A stretch of 23,743 bases of DNA from Bigelowiella natans CCMP2755 (Eukaryota > Cercozoa > Chlorarachniophyceae). The stretch lies in the NCBI GenBank assembly GCA_000320545.1, contig ADNK01000924.1:1-23743 (forward strand), in the 5' to 3' direction. Position 1 is the stretch's first letter. Each line of letters starts with the position of its first letter. Below the pieces are notes generated by a model, which saw only the letters and a list, made by a program, of their open reading frames with translations, made no database searches and was not told the origin of the DNA. Positions 1-9,165 of the stretch are shown here, in pieces. Made by a program: the position numbers and the translations under genes.

Positions 1-699
1 GCTTTAGCAATGTTGATTGGCGGTAGCTATTTCATCTATTCACTACATCGACTGCGTGGAATGATCATGAAGACTCGACAGAACTTAGTATCAATTCCGA
101 TAGATAACCCAAAGAGTGGCACCGGTAGTAAGGGGACTAAGGTAGAGAACTCTTCACTCCGTATGGTGAAACAACAAAATGTGAATAAGATGATGAAGTC
201 ATCAAGAGACAATTCATTTAATCCCCCGGGTAGTCTGATCAGCGGGAATAGTCCTCGATTTTCAGCCGCGCCTTCTGGCGCACCTCAATCAGTGGATACA
301 ACCCACCAGGGTTCTTCTCATGAAAGTAAATATTCAGTAACATCGAAGAAGCAACTCCTTCGGATAGACCGATCTGTGTCAACAAAGACGAAAGTGCCAC
401 GAAAATCCAGTCCGCATCATTCCATAGGAACGGCGGATAATCATATCGCGAGCTCCCGCAATGATGTTGAGAAGAAAGTTCTGTTAAAGATGAAACGCTT
501 ACTTTTTGTCGCTTACACACTTTTGCCAACAATCTTTTTAGTTTCATTAGCTACCTTCACTATGCAGCTCCAGGCTAGTGAGACATACAGTGAGATAATT
601 GAAACAGAGAATAGAAGATATGACCCCTTCTTCGAAATCATCACGTTTGCTGCCATACTGACTACTGGGGTATTTTTGTACTATGCGTTGGGAAAGTAG
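1..699 (+). CDS. Multi-pass membrane protein, C-terminal part (7TM-like, paralogue of the next gene)
   Basis: Open in one frame from the first base of the window to a TAG at 697-699 (232 codons), so the 5' part lies outside. It opens inside a hydrophobic helix (residues 1-15, ALAMLIGGSYFIYSL) followed by the basic stretch HRLRGMI. A Ser/Lys-rich hydrophilic loop of about 140 residues follows. Then come two more hydrophobic segments (about residues 166-186 and 208-230), ending at LYYALGK. The same order of helix, R-LR-x-M motif, long polar loop and two terminal helices occurs in the gene at 1694-3513, so the two look like tandem duplicates. By position the helices would be TM5, TM6 and TM7 of a seven-helix protein with a very large third cytoplasmic loop. 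That layout recalls G-protein-coupled receptors, but I see no family-defining motif, so receptor function is only a guess. No intron is needed in the visible part. Confidence 0.82.
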   Translation, partial: ALAMLIGGSYFIYSLHRLRGMIMKTRQNLVSIPIDNPKSGTGSKGTKVENSSLRMVKQQNVNKMMKSSRDNSFNPPGSLISGNSPRFSAAPSGAPQSVDTTHQGSSHESKYSVTSKKQLLRIDRSVSTKTKVPRKSSPHHSIGTADNHIASSRNDVEKKVLLKMKRLLFVAYTLLPTIFLVSLATFTMQLQASETYSEIIETENRRYDPFFEIITFAAILTTGVFLYYALGK

Positions 700-1693
700 C
701 ATTTCATGACTAGATGACAGTCTCAAAAGGAATGTCTGTGCGTTCGACATGGTGTTCGCTGTCATCTTTTCGATTTGCATCATGGCAAAAATGTGGCCTC
801 AAGTGAAATTGAGCATTGATTTCGCAAAAATGCGCATTTTATTTTTCAAGAGACGGTTGTGTTGTCACAAGCTAGCAAGATTGGAAGGTTTGCAATGATC
901 TGACCGCTTTGATCAAACAGAGTGCAGCCGAGAGCCCTGGAGCTAGCGACTCGAGAGCGAATGCATGTCTAGATGTTCAAAGTACAATTGATGCAAGTCA
1001 AGTGCGAACATCATCAAATCGAGGCAGAAGCTGATCAACTGCAAATTCACACACACAGAATGCAATCACTTGTCACACACATGGCCATGTGAACAGCAAC
1101 ACACGCTCTCTCGTTGTGAAGAGTGAAGAGGTTGCTGTCTGCAATCATGGGAGTTCTGCATGATCACATTCATGATTCGATTTCCAGCAAAGGTGAATCG
1201 AAAATCGTTCTCGAGTGAGAACAGATGAAGGAAGCAATTCCAACTGTGTGCCCTGCATGCAAATGCTCCAAAATGAACCTTGTTAGGATTGCTTCATTGT
1301 GCTGCGGCAAATTTGTTAGAAAATTGAATGCGAATCTCCATGTGCGACACAATCAAAACGATGTCTCAGCTGAGTTCTCCCTGGCACTTGCTCAACAGCG
1401 CTCAAATTGTCTCAGCGAGCCCTTTCGTCCGGAATTAGCTTTCATTGGTGCACTTAGCGACAACGCAAGAGAGAGGAAATTTGCCGAAATGGCGCGGCTT
1501 TTCCTTTCTGGTTTCCTCAAACGTTCGTTGGCCAATCTTGCACTTGCACTCAAACCATGTACAATGTGCAACTGGGGGTTCAAGAAGGCTGAGAGGTATT
1601 TTTAGACGCGACATGATTCTGCTTAAGTCGTAGGTGTGAAACTATTGGAGATTCCAGCCTGAGAGTCTCACTCGGACAATTTGTGCTGGGAGT
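700..1693. other. Intergenic region between the two membrane-protein genes
   Basis: No exon chain could be built here on either strand. The stretch holds short CA-rich runs near 1048-1080 and words such as GCTAGC, TCTAGA and TGCATG, which recur in the other intergenic regions. A 126-codon open frame at 1225-1605 (+) has several CxxC-like cysteines. It has no neighbours with matching splice sites and overlaps open frames on the other strand, so I do not call it a gene. The last part should contain the promoter and 5' UTR of the gene starting at 1694. Confidence 0.6.
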
Positions 1694-3513
1694 ATGGATG
1701 GCGGCGCGCATTATCTTGGCCGAGAGAGGGGTGACCTTACCTGGATCATATCAGGTGAGCACTAAAGTTCCATTTTGCCCTTGGTAAAATTGGACCGAGA
1801 TAACTCATACCCGTACAGATTCTGTAAAGATTGGGTTAGCCGGCCTTGGGCTCTGCTTTAATGTGCTACAACTAAAGAGGGATGCAGTCATGACCAAGAG
1901 AAGGATTCAGAAGCTTATAACATTGGAGTTGATTTTTCTCATATCTTTATTTGCGGTAACCTACATGCATTATGTGTGTGATAGATATGTAGAAACAGAA
2001 TGCCTGTTTGTGCACAGAGTTCTCGAGAACCATACTACGGAGGATGGCAAAATTTTCTCATCTTAAGCGCGATCTCCGATGCTATTTTGTTGTGCACTGG
2101 TCTCTACACGGTTCATGCAGTTGCTGTTGCGAAGAATAAAGCTGGAGAGATGGAAAATTCTTCATTGAAGTCCATGAATTATATATTTATCTCTTCAGCA
2201 ATTCTTTACGTAGTCCTGCAGGTTGCTGCGGTAAATCAGAAGATGTTTGCTCGATACCACATTAAGAACTAATGTTCCAAATAACCACAGATGTCTACAA
2301 CACTGATCCTAGATTTTCGCTGGATAGAAGGCATTCGCCACTTTTCCAGTGCTTTTCTCTCATTACTTTCGGCCATATTCGTACTTTACTACATTCGAAG
2401 CCTTCGAGCCATGGTATCTGACCACAGAGAGAGAATGTCGGTTATTTTTGATCGTGGAGATGAAGAGCGGTTAAAAAAAGAAAAAGTAGATATGGAAGTG
2501 AAGGTATGCAAATTCATGTTCGTGCTGCTTCAAATCTAATGGGCCATCTTTGTACTAGAGTGCGTCAAGGAGGCATGGAGCCGATGATGAGGTAACGAAG
2601 GAAGTTACAAAGGTATATAATCATTTAAGACTACTTCTGATCCTTATTGAAACGTTTGCATCAGAGATCTCACTCAGTTGTCAAGGATAACCATTCAGCA
2701 AGCGATTTAACTACTAGAACGGAAACTAATTTCCGGTCTAAAATAAATTCCACGATTGAATACAAACTTGTAAAATCTGGAGTAACTGTCACATTTCCCC
2801 CTACTCCACTCAAAACTCAAGTTTGTGATAATGCTGCTGTGGAAGTTCTTGCTCAGCCTGTAAAACAGAAGTCGGACAACTACAAATCCGTGCATAACCA
2901 AGTCACACAAATAGTGCAAAATGATCTTACATGCCCTGAAAAGCATGTAGGGATAGCACAAATTTACTCTTCTGTATCAGCCTCTGATCATCAAAATGAA
3001 CAACAAAAATCATTGAGTAGTACTACAAGTGCTTCTGCAGCATCCTTCACTCCTAATTCATCAAAAGTAATCAATAATCCGAGAAGAATTAAAAATTCAC
3101 CGTGTATGATACGAAATTCTAAGATTTCTCCCGGCAGTGTGAAGCATTCAAGACCCTCAAGTGTAGCTGATATGAGAGATGCCGCAAAAGCTGCACGAGA
3201 AAAGGTTCGGAAGAAAATGGAGGCAACAACGAGGAAATTGACTTTTCTTGCTGTCGCTCTCCCATTTAGCTACACAATGTTGTGTTTTGCATTAGCTTGG
3301 CTGATTATAACCTTTTTGGTAAATCCGAATGCAACATTCAGTAGCCAAGTGAACTCAATCAGTATTAAATATAAAGCATCGTTGGATTTTGTACTATACT
3401 CCCAGTTAGTTCTGCTAGGAGTTTACCAATACTATGCTTATGTACCACCGCCATTACAGCCACATTCAAGGCCTGCATCACAAACAGAGTCTCCTCGTGC
3501 TGGTGATAATTAG
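1694..3513 (+). CDS. Seven-helix membrane protein with long third cytoplasmic loop (GPCR-like layout), six exons
   Basis: Exons 1694-1754, 1819-1955, 2018-2230, 2291-2503, 2559-2591 and 2665-3513 join in phase with GT-AG introns of 55-73 nt and give about 501 aa ending at TAG. Hydrophobic segments fall at about residues 21-40, 50-66, 75-100, 115-137, 150-172, 411-434 and 450-473, which is seven helices. TM5 ends in the basic motif YIRSLRAMV, matching HRLRGMI in the upstream gene. Between TM5 and TM6 lies a polar Ser/Lys-rich loop of about 235 residues with charged coiled stretches (EERLKKEKVDMEVK; KAAREKVRKKMEATTRK just before TM6). The tail is short and proline-rich. The N-terminus is short, with no signal peptide seen. 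The layout resembles G-protein-coupled receptors, but there is no DRY, NPxxY or other family signature that I can point to. The start ATG at 1694 is the first one that reads in phase into exon 2. I do not recognise the family. Confidence 0.82.
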
Positions 3514-4106
3514 GTCTTGGTTATTGACATACGGGATTATTTAGGCCATCTGCCCGTTTGTTGTACATGTAGACATACATTAGAGAACACAGCGAATTTC
3601 ATACTGTATGAAGAAGATGCAGAAATATTCATGTAAATGAAAGAAATTGATCTTAAAGTTGAAGCGTTGCGTATCTACATCGTTAGCATGATGCACCAAC
3701 TGCGCAAACAAGCGCAAACTTGAGAGACTGCTTCAGCGGCAAACAAAAAGTAAAAATTCGCTCTGCATGTGCAGCAGCATTTAAATGCGCTCTGCATGTT
3801 GGGTTGTTGCAGGTGTTAGCTTATTTTACACAACGTGCATTTCTTCATTTGCATTTTTCTGCGTTACATGTTTCACACAACAAGCCTTGCTAGCTTGCTT
3901 CCTAGCTTCGCTTCGGGTCATCATTGAAACTAAGACTGACGAACTATCGCCGACAAATTCATAATGCTTTTTCAATTCCTTAGCTAGTTAGTTTCATGGT
4001 AGAAAAATAATATAATAATCATTGTGGACTTAATAATAATAATTTCATGGTAGAATGCATAGCATAATAATCATTGCGGATTAAATTATAAAGTGCGAAA
4101 TAGCAC
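3514..4106. other. Intergenic region between convergent genes
   Basis: Lies between the stops of a plus-strand and a minus-strand gene, so it should contain both 3' UTRs. No exon is seen. It is AT-rich towards the right, with GCATGT, GCTAGC and CTAG words at 3750-3990 and a pair of imperfect ~42 bp direct repeats at 3992-4084, listed separately. Confidence 0.6.
3992..4084. repeat. Imperfect tandem direct repeat, two copies of about 42 bp
   Basis: The copy beginning TTTCATGGTAGAA at 3992 is repeated at 4043. Both contain TAATAATCATTG followed by (T/C)GGA and an AT-rich end. The copies differ at a handful of positions and are separated by a short TAATAATAAT spacer. It lies in the shared 3' region of two convergent genes. 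No function is evident. Confidence 0.75.
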
Positions 4107-5597
4107 CTAGGCTGGTCTTTGAGTACCAAAACTATTTTTATACTCATCACGTTCATATCGTCGAAGGCTATTAACAGTCTCCATAATTGATTTCGACATT
4201 AGGCAAAAGGAAGACATTATTTGGGCGGGGGTAACAAGCTTAGATTCATTGTTTTGGACGATACGTTCTTTCATTGGTTCGGATGAGAGGTTCATTTCTG
4301 CACTGTTGCTCCTGGAGCTTTTCCCGACTGTGTTATTGGAATCACAATATCGCTCTGCTACTATGATATCCTCCACAGAACTTGCAGACTTCAGTTTCGA
4401 CAAGATAGTTCCATGTGATGAATGCGATGCAGGGTCCAGAACAAGGTGATACGAGAGAACAGCTCTTTGGATATGTTATATGCATGTAGACAAGTAAGAA
4501 CGTGGGAATGTATTCGGAATGCAAGCGGAAATACTGCAAGTAGTTCTCCCATACACGATCACAACTTAGCTGCCTTCTGTAAATCTACATTTCAAGAAAT
4601 ATGGAGTCAGAAGCTTACCTATTTTTCAATCGAGCGACAGAAAAGAAGCTGTGTCCTCCAGGGCAATTGTCGCGAAATGATATCTGTGTTGGACAAGTGA
4701 TTCGTCAGATAAGCAATTTGACGATGTAGGATCTCAAACAACCTGCATATTACAGGGAGAAAAGCGCTGGTGGTGGACCTGATAAATCAGCGATTTGACT
4801 TCCAAAAACCAAAATTGAACATAGTTGTGTTTTGGCGTTTTGGCGAGAGGCGCGTCTATTTCTAGCAGAGTGAAATCATGGTACGATGTTCAAGATAATC
4901 GACCTGAACAAATCGAGGTGCAAGCTTTCCGAACGCACATCCGGACTCCTCCTCCTTCATGCCGCCCCCGGCCTCGTGTACACACTCCACCCCTTCATGG
5001 CCAAATATCCCCGTCTCCATCTTTGCAATAGTGCGTATCATCGTTCGAATTATGTAGCTTCCAAAGACGGTTGATGAAACTACTTCATGAAACTTATAGA
5101 CCTACTACACCACTTCCAAAACTAACGTTTTGTGGGACTAAATCTATCAATCCTTGATCTACTTACTACCGTAAATTTGACGGCAGACTTATCCGCTTGA
5201 AACAGGCTCATCGAAGCTGGAAGCACCCAAGGGTGATACAGCAAATTAATGCAACGGTTTGAGCCACAGGTGAGCCTGCAGTAAGAAATATTTTGAGAGG
5301 CGAAAGTCACGTGACACAATATTGATGGAGGAATTCGAAAGGATCACCGTCCGCATTCCGCGCGCTTTCCTCGTACGTGTAACAACGCGGCCACATCAAG
5401 ATCTTGCACCACTATATCTCCTCCTCCCGATGATGGTTTCATACACCATTTTTGTAAAATCTTCTGTACTGCCTCGGGTAGAGCTTTATGCAGGGGCTCG
5501 AGCAATGCGGAAGATGGAGCGGAAATGCGCATGTGCACGAGGGAAACGTGGCCAAAAGGATTGTACCCATGAAAATCATAGACGCCTGAGAATCACA

Positions 5598-5644
<47 letters not shown>

Positions 5645-6240
5645 CAACGTGAATGTATACATTAATGAATGAATTCCATGTACTTGCTGTCAACCTAGAT
5701 GCGGAAGCTTGACTAGTCCCATTATAGGCATTATCCCCGTGGCAGCGGGGTCTCTCTTCAAGACTTTGTAATACTGTCGTGTTATACTTTTAGTATTTCC
5801 GCTACTCCCTGTGTCCTCGGAAATATACACACTTGTCGCCGCTTCGCTTGGCACACTTTCCCTGTTTCTGGTCTCAGTCTTGGAAATCGCCTTGTGAGTA
5901 TGTGGTTGGCGTGTAGATGAATTAGATGGCCCCTTTATTTCAACCTCAAAGGATATCTGGAAGGCCTGTGGATTCCTCCCCAGGATCTTGCGATTCTTGG
6001 AGTAGTACCCGTCGGAGCCTTACAGAGGAAGAGGAAGTTTTTTGGGATGCATGATGAGGATCGTAGCACAAACCGGTAAGACATATTCTCACCTCCTGAG
6101 CTTCGATCTGCCTCAACTTTCTCATCGGAAGCGTCTTTATCCTCGCAATTTTGAAGAGGTAACGGTGTGCCACAGAGAGAGCATACAGTTTGAGAAGGGG
6201 CGTTCAGCAGAGTGCACGCGAGACAAGCCCGGGACGCCAT
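4107..6240 (-). CDS. RanBP2-type zinc-finger protein of unknown family, eight exons
   Basis: Minus-strand exons 6240-6093, 6018-5695, 5585-5348, 5275-5170, 5101-4904, 4683-4619, 4576-4502 and 4464-4107 join with all phases matching and give about 503 aa. The start is at 6240 and the stop TAG at 4107. Residues 6-24 read CLACTLLNAPSQTVCSLCG, a C-x2-C-x10-C-x2-C zinc ribbon of the RanBP2 (ZnF_RBZ) type. In known proteins this binds RNA, ubiquitin or Ran. The typical Trp before the first Cys is absent. The middle holds LVHMRISAPSSALLEPLHKA and LLYHPWVLPASMSLFQ, which look like a folded domain that I do not recognise. The last ~110 residues are Ser/Asn-rich and polar. Introns are 37-220 nt; intron 2 contains a 42 bp GT repeat. 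Exon 6 has a rival open frame (see findings), so that junction is the weakest point. Confidence 0.78.
5601..5642. repeat. (GT)21 microsatellite in an intron
   Basis: An uninterrupted GT run on the plus strand. It sits inside the second intron of the minus-strand zinc-finger gene, just upstream of an acceptor at 5586. Confidence 0.95.
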
Positions 6241-7458
6241 TTCCTTCCATGACTTTCTCCGAATCCTCCTCGCTTCGACTAAACGACAGGTCTTTGAAGT
6301 TGTCGCTTATCGAAAATACCTTCATTTTCCCTTTTTTTTTGGGTCCCCGCATGTGCTCCTGACACATGCACATGTTGTGTAATTTTCGAGTTTTTGGGTC
6401 CTGAATGGCTGGTCTCAGGTCGAAAACCCAGGGAAATTCCGTATTTTTTTTGTTTTTCTTCTTTTTCTTTCTTCCTCTTGTTAAAAGAAGAACGTCGGCC
6501 GTCTGAAGGGACGCTCACAGAAAAATGCGCACCGGTCGTCTGTCGGATAGCGCTACCTGCTAGCCTGGCGCTCATACTTCATCAATTTCGTGACATGAAT
6601 CGCATGGTGATGCGTCTGCATGTTTGCATCGCAAAACGCGTTGAATCTGGGGTTGACCAAAACGCAAGCAATCAGCTTTCTGCATGAGAAGCCATCAACG
6701 CGTAGCGTTTGCAATTCGACAGTCATAGTTCTTGAAACACCCAATCTAGCAATGGCCCTGCATGCCTAGATGTGCAGTGCTGCGTGGCATGCACAACTAT
6801 GCGGCACTCAGGGATTGTGAGGCTGAAGCTAGCAAGCAGCGCCTGCACCTGCATGTGTGTGTGCTTGCGTGCATGCGTGCGTGTGATGTTCACTGCATGA
6901 GCTTTCCAGATTCATCATGAAGTCTTGATGAACAAATGTGTAAATTTCGATAACATGTCCTCATCATGTCAGGAACGACATAAGCAAGATAAAAGTAATC
7001 AACAATATGAATGGTCCAAATGCAAACACTGTTCTATCCCAGCTGTTTCCGAAGATTCACCGAGTCGACATAACCCGGGTCCCCGCCAGACCAAAAATCC
7101 AGAGTGCAATGTTCATGTAAAGAAGTAAAACTAACGTCATGACTCAATGATGACAAAGAATTGAGATATCTCATTGCATCATACCTCACACTGTTTCCCT
7201 TTAATAAGACCAGAACGGCGGCTTGAAACCACCCTATCCTAAGGCCTGAGCAGCAGGTGCATTTGTGATATCATGATCGAAAAAGAAATGTTGTAATTTG
7301 TTGGGAGTACCTGCATTACGAGCGCATTGCGAGGTGTGGTGGTGGCAGTTTTGGCAGCAGATATTGTGCTGTGAAAGTAAGCCTTGGGTTAGATTTCAGC
7401 ATGATCATCATTCTCATCGCCACCACCATCATCATTCTCCTCATGATCATCATCCAAG
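6241..7458. other. Intergenic region between two minus-strand genes
   Basis: No supported exon. The right part of 6570-6920 is dense in TGCATG, GCATGC, CTAG and GTGCGTGC words, like the other intergenic stretches. T-rich runs lie at 6325-6480. A 67-codon open frame at 6925-7128 (+) and an ATC-rich open frame near 7390-7550 (+) have no splice partners and are not called. The left edge should carry the promoter of the gene starting at 6240. Confidence 0.55.
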
Positions 7459-7855
7459 TCATATATTCAAGAAAAGCTCCCCGCCATAATCATCAGCAGC
7501 CTCAACAAAGAACCAATTCTTTGTGTTTCCTACGAAAGTGCTAGGGTTGTGCCGCAGAAAGGGCACAGTCTGTGTTATGGCTGCCAAAAATATTCTTGTG
7601 TAATTTCGTGGTGAGTAGTACCATCAACCCAGCATACTTCCGATCGCCTTCAGCTACTGCACGGTCCCAGACCCTGATGTCATTGAGTGAAAACATGTTT
7701 ACACGAAATAAGTGTTTGTTGCAGAGGGGAGGGAGGGGGGTGAAACGCCAAAAACTGTTACTTTGCTGGATCCCCTCTTTCGCTTAGAACTTTAATGTGA
7801 TGTTTTTCCAGCTGCCAATACTATTTGTAATAATTGTCGGAGGAACAATGAGAAA

Positions 7856-7891
<36 letters not shown>

Positions 7892-8186
7892 CAAAAATAA
7901 TTCGTAAGATACCCGAACAACTCGACCAGTCATAAATCGGTTAGTATTCACGCAGTAAGGACCTAAATCCATTTGTGAGTCAGGAATTAATGGGTGAAAA
8001 TGATTGAAGATAAAGAGTCTCTTTTGTTCGTTCCATTACGAGCATACCGGCAAAATCATGAACTCTTCCGGCAGAATCGCCGATTCCCATGTGACCAACG
8101 CAGGGGAGGCACCACCTGTTTCGATCGCAACAATCGAATCAGGAATCGAATACACCTCTCTAAATCTGGAAGAATTGAGATCAACA

Positions 8187-8281
<95 letters not shown>

Positions 8282-9087
8282 CAAAGAAAACAAAAGGTAA
8301 AAGATGGTTGGACGTACGTGATGCATGGCAAGGGCCCCCAAACAATGGCGTAGGGATAGAGTTCCCTCTCTGTATCGATCTGATTGATGATGACGGCAAA
8401 TAAAGAAACGCTTTTCCTCTGCCCAATTTGTATAAGCTATACCTTAAGACAGGGTTCTTCTCCGTTGCAATCATCCACCATTTGTTTCAGCTCACCGTCA
8501 AGTCCTCCATGTAGACTCAACCCCTCTCCGCCCTACCCAAACACACAATGCCTCAATTACCACGAAACCTTAAATCCTTTTTTGAATTGTGTGGATGACC
8601 TCCTCGGCTTCATTCAGGTTCACGTCCGCCGCACAGAAGTGAAGGGGCTCTATATCGTGCTCCTCCTCCATAGCACGAGATTCCATAATGACTTCCGAGG
8701 GAGGAAGGAGTATCGTCAAGACTTCTTCTGGGTCTGCTTAATTCTTCAGATTGTTGTCAGTGATTCTTTGCATTTCCGATACGAAATTACATTGTAATTC
8801 CTACTTACGACAAACGATATAAGAGCAAATTAGAATAAAACTTAAAGCATTCGCACTGGAGAGAAAAAAGCAAGAGTTTCTTGAAACTTGCTGCTTTACC
8901 CTGTCAATTTTTCGTCCAACAAATACCTAATCACAGTTGGAGGGAATAAATTTTGGTAAACACTTGGATTTTCATCCTGCGACAATGAATCTTCCCGTGC
9001 CGAGAGAGCAAATCGGATCCTCGTGCGGTAGCGATCGCCGTCGTCGCCAGAGGCACGTTCTCGAGGTATGTAATGGCGTTTGGTTTT
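7459..9087 (-). CDS. Multi-exon protein of unknown family, 5' end unresolved
   Basis: Minus-strand exons 9087-8900, 8855-8809, 8736-8600, 8532-8443, 8155-8048, 8020-7913, 7820-7762, 7673-7622 and 7518-7459 chain in phase for about 282 residues, ending in TGA at 7459. Exon texts look strongly protein-like, for example VIRYLLDEKLTG, DPEEVLTILLPPSEVI, MESRAMEEEHDIEPLHF, PEEFMILP and NWFFVEAADDYGGELF. The second exon has a strong acceptor (TTTTTTCTCTCCAG) and donor (GTAAGT). No in-frame ATG is found before exon 3. Either a first exon lies beyond 9087, overlapping the start of the opposite gene, or translation starts at the ATG at 8687. The intron 8047-8021 would be only 27 nt, and the last acceptor is AAAG, so those two joins are less sure. 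I recognise no domain. Introns carry TA and CA/TA microsatellites. Confidence 0.7.
7857..7887. repeat. (TA)n microsatellite in an intron
   Basis: About 15 TA units inside the intron between the exons ending at 7913 and beginning at 7820 of the minus-strand gene. Confidence 0.95.
8188..8277. repeat. Compound (CA)n(TA)n microsatellite in an intron
   Basis: About 16 CA units pass into about 28 TA units. The run sits in the largest intron of the 7459-9087 gene, close to the acceptor at 8156. Confidence 0.95.
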
Positions 9088-9165
9088 CTATATTCTCTCC
9101 TGAAACCTGGTGCTATATGTGAACAGTATCAGGATTAGGGCGACAGTGTCACTGGCGACCTTATC

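Noticed and set aside
1225-1605. 126-codon plus-strand frame with CPAC, CC and CTMC cysteines.
   Set aside because: No family resemblance, no splice partners, and competing frames on both strands; noncoding ORFs of similar length are common in this window.
4619-4700. Idea that TAG is read as an amino acid, because a strong-looking frame is interrupted by TAG at a donor.
   Set aside because: Four well-supported gene models here end in TAG at sensible places, and another frame gives a consistent splice chain, so standard stops are assumed.
7290-7557. Plus-strand open frame reading RCGGGSFGSRYCAVKV, like a kinase glycine loop, followed by an Ile-rich helix.
   Set aside because: The helix comes from an ATC-rich repeat, no other kinase motifs or splice partners follow, and it overlaps the last exon of the minus-strand gene.
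8384-8797. 137-codon plus-strand frame.
   Set aside because: It is antisense to three in-phase exons of the minus-strand gene, which have better protein character and splice sites.
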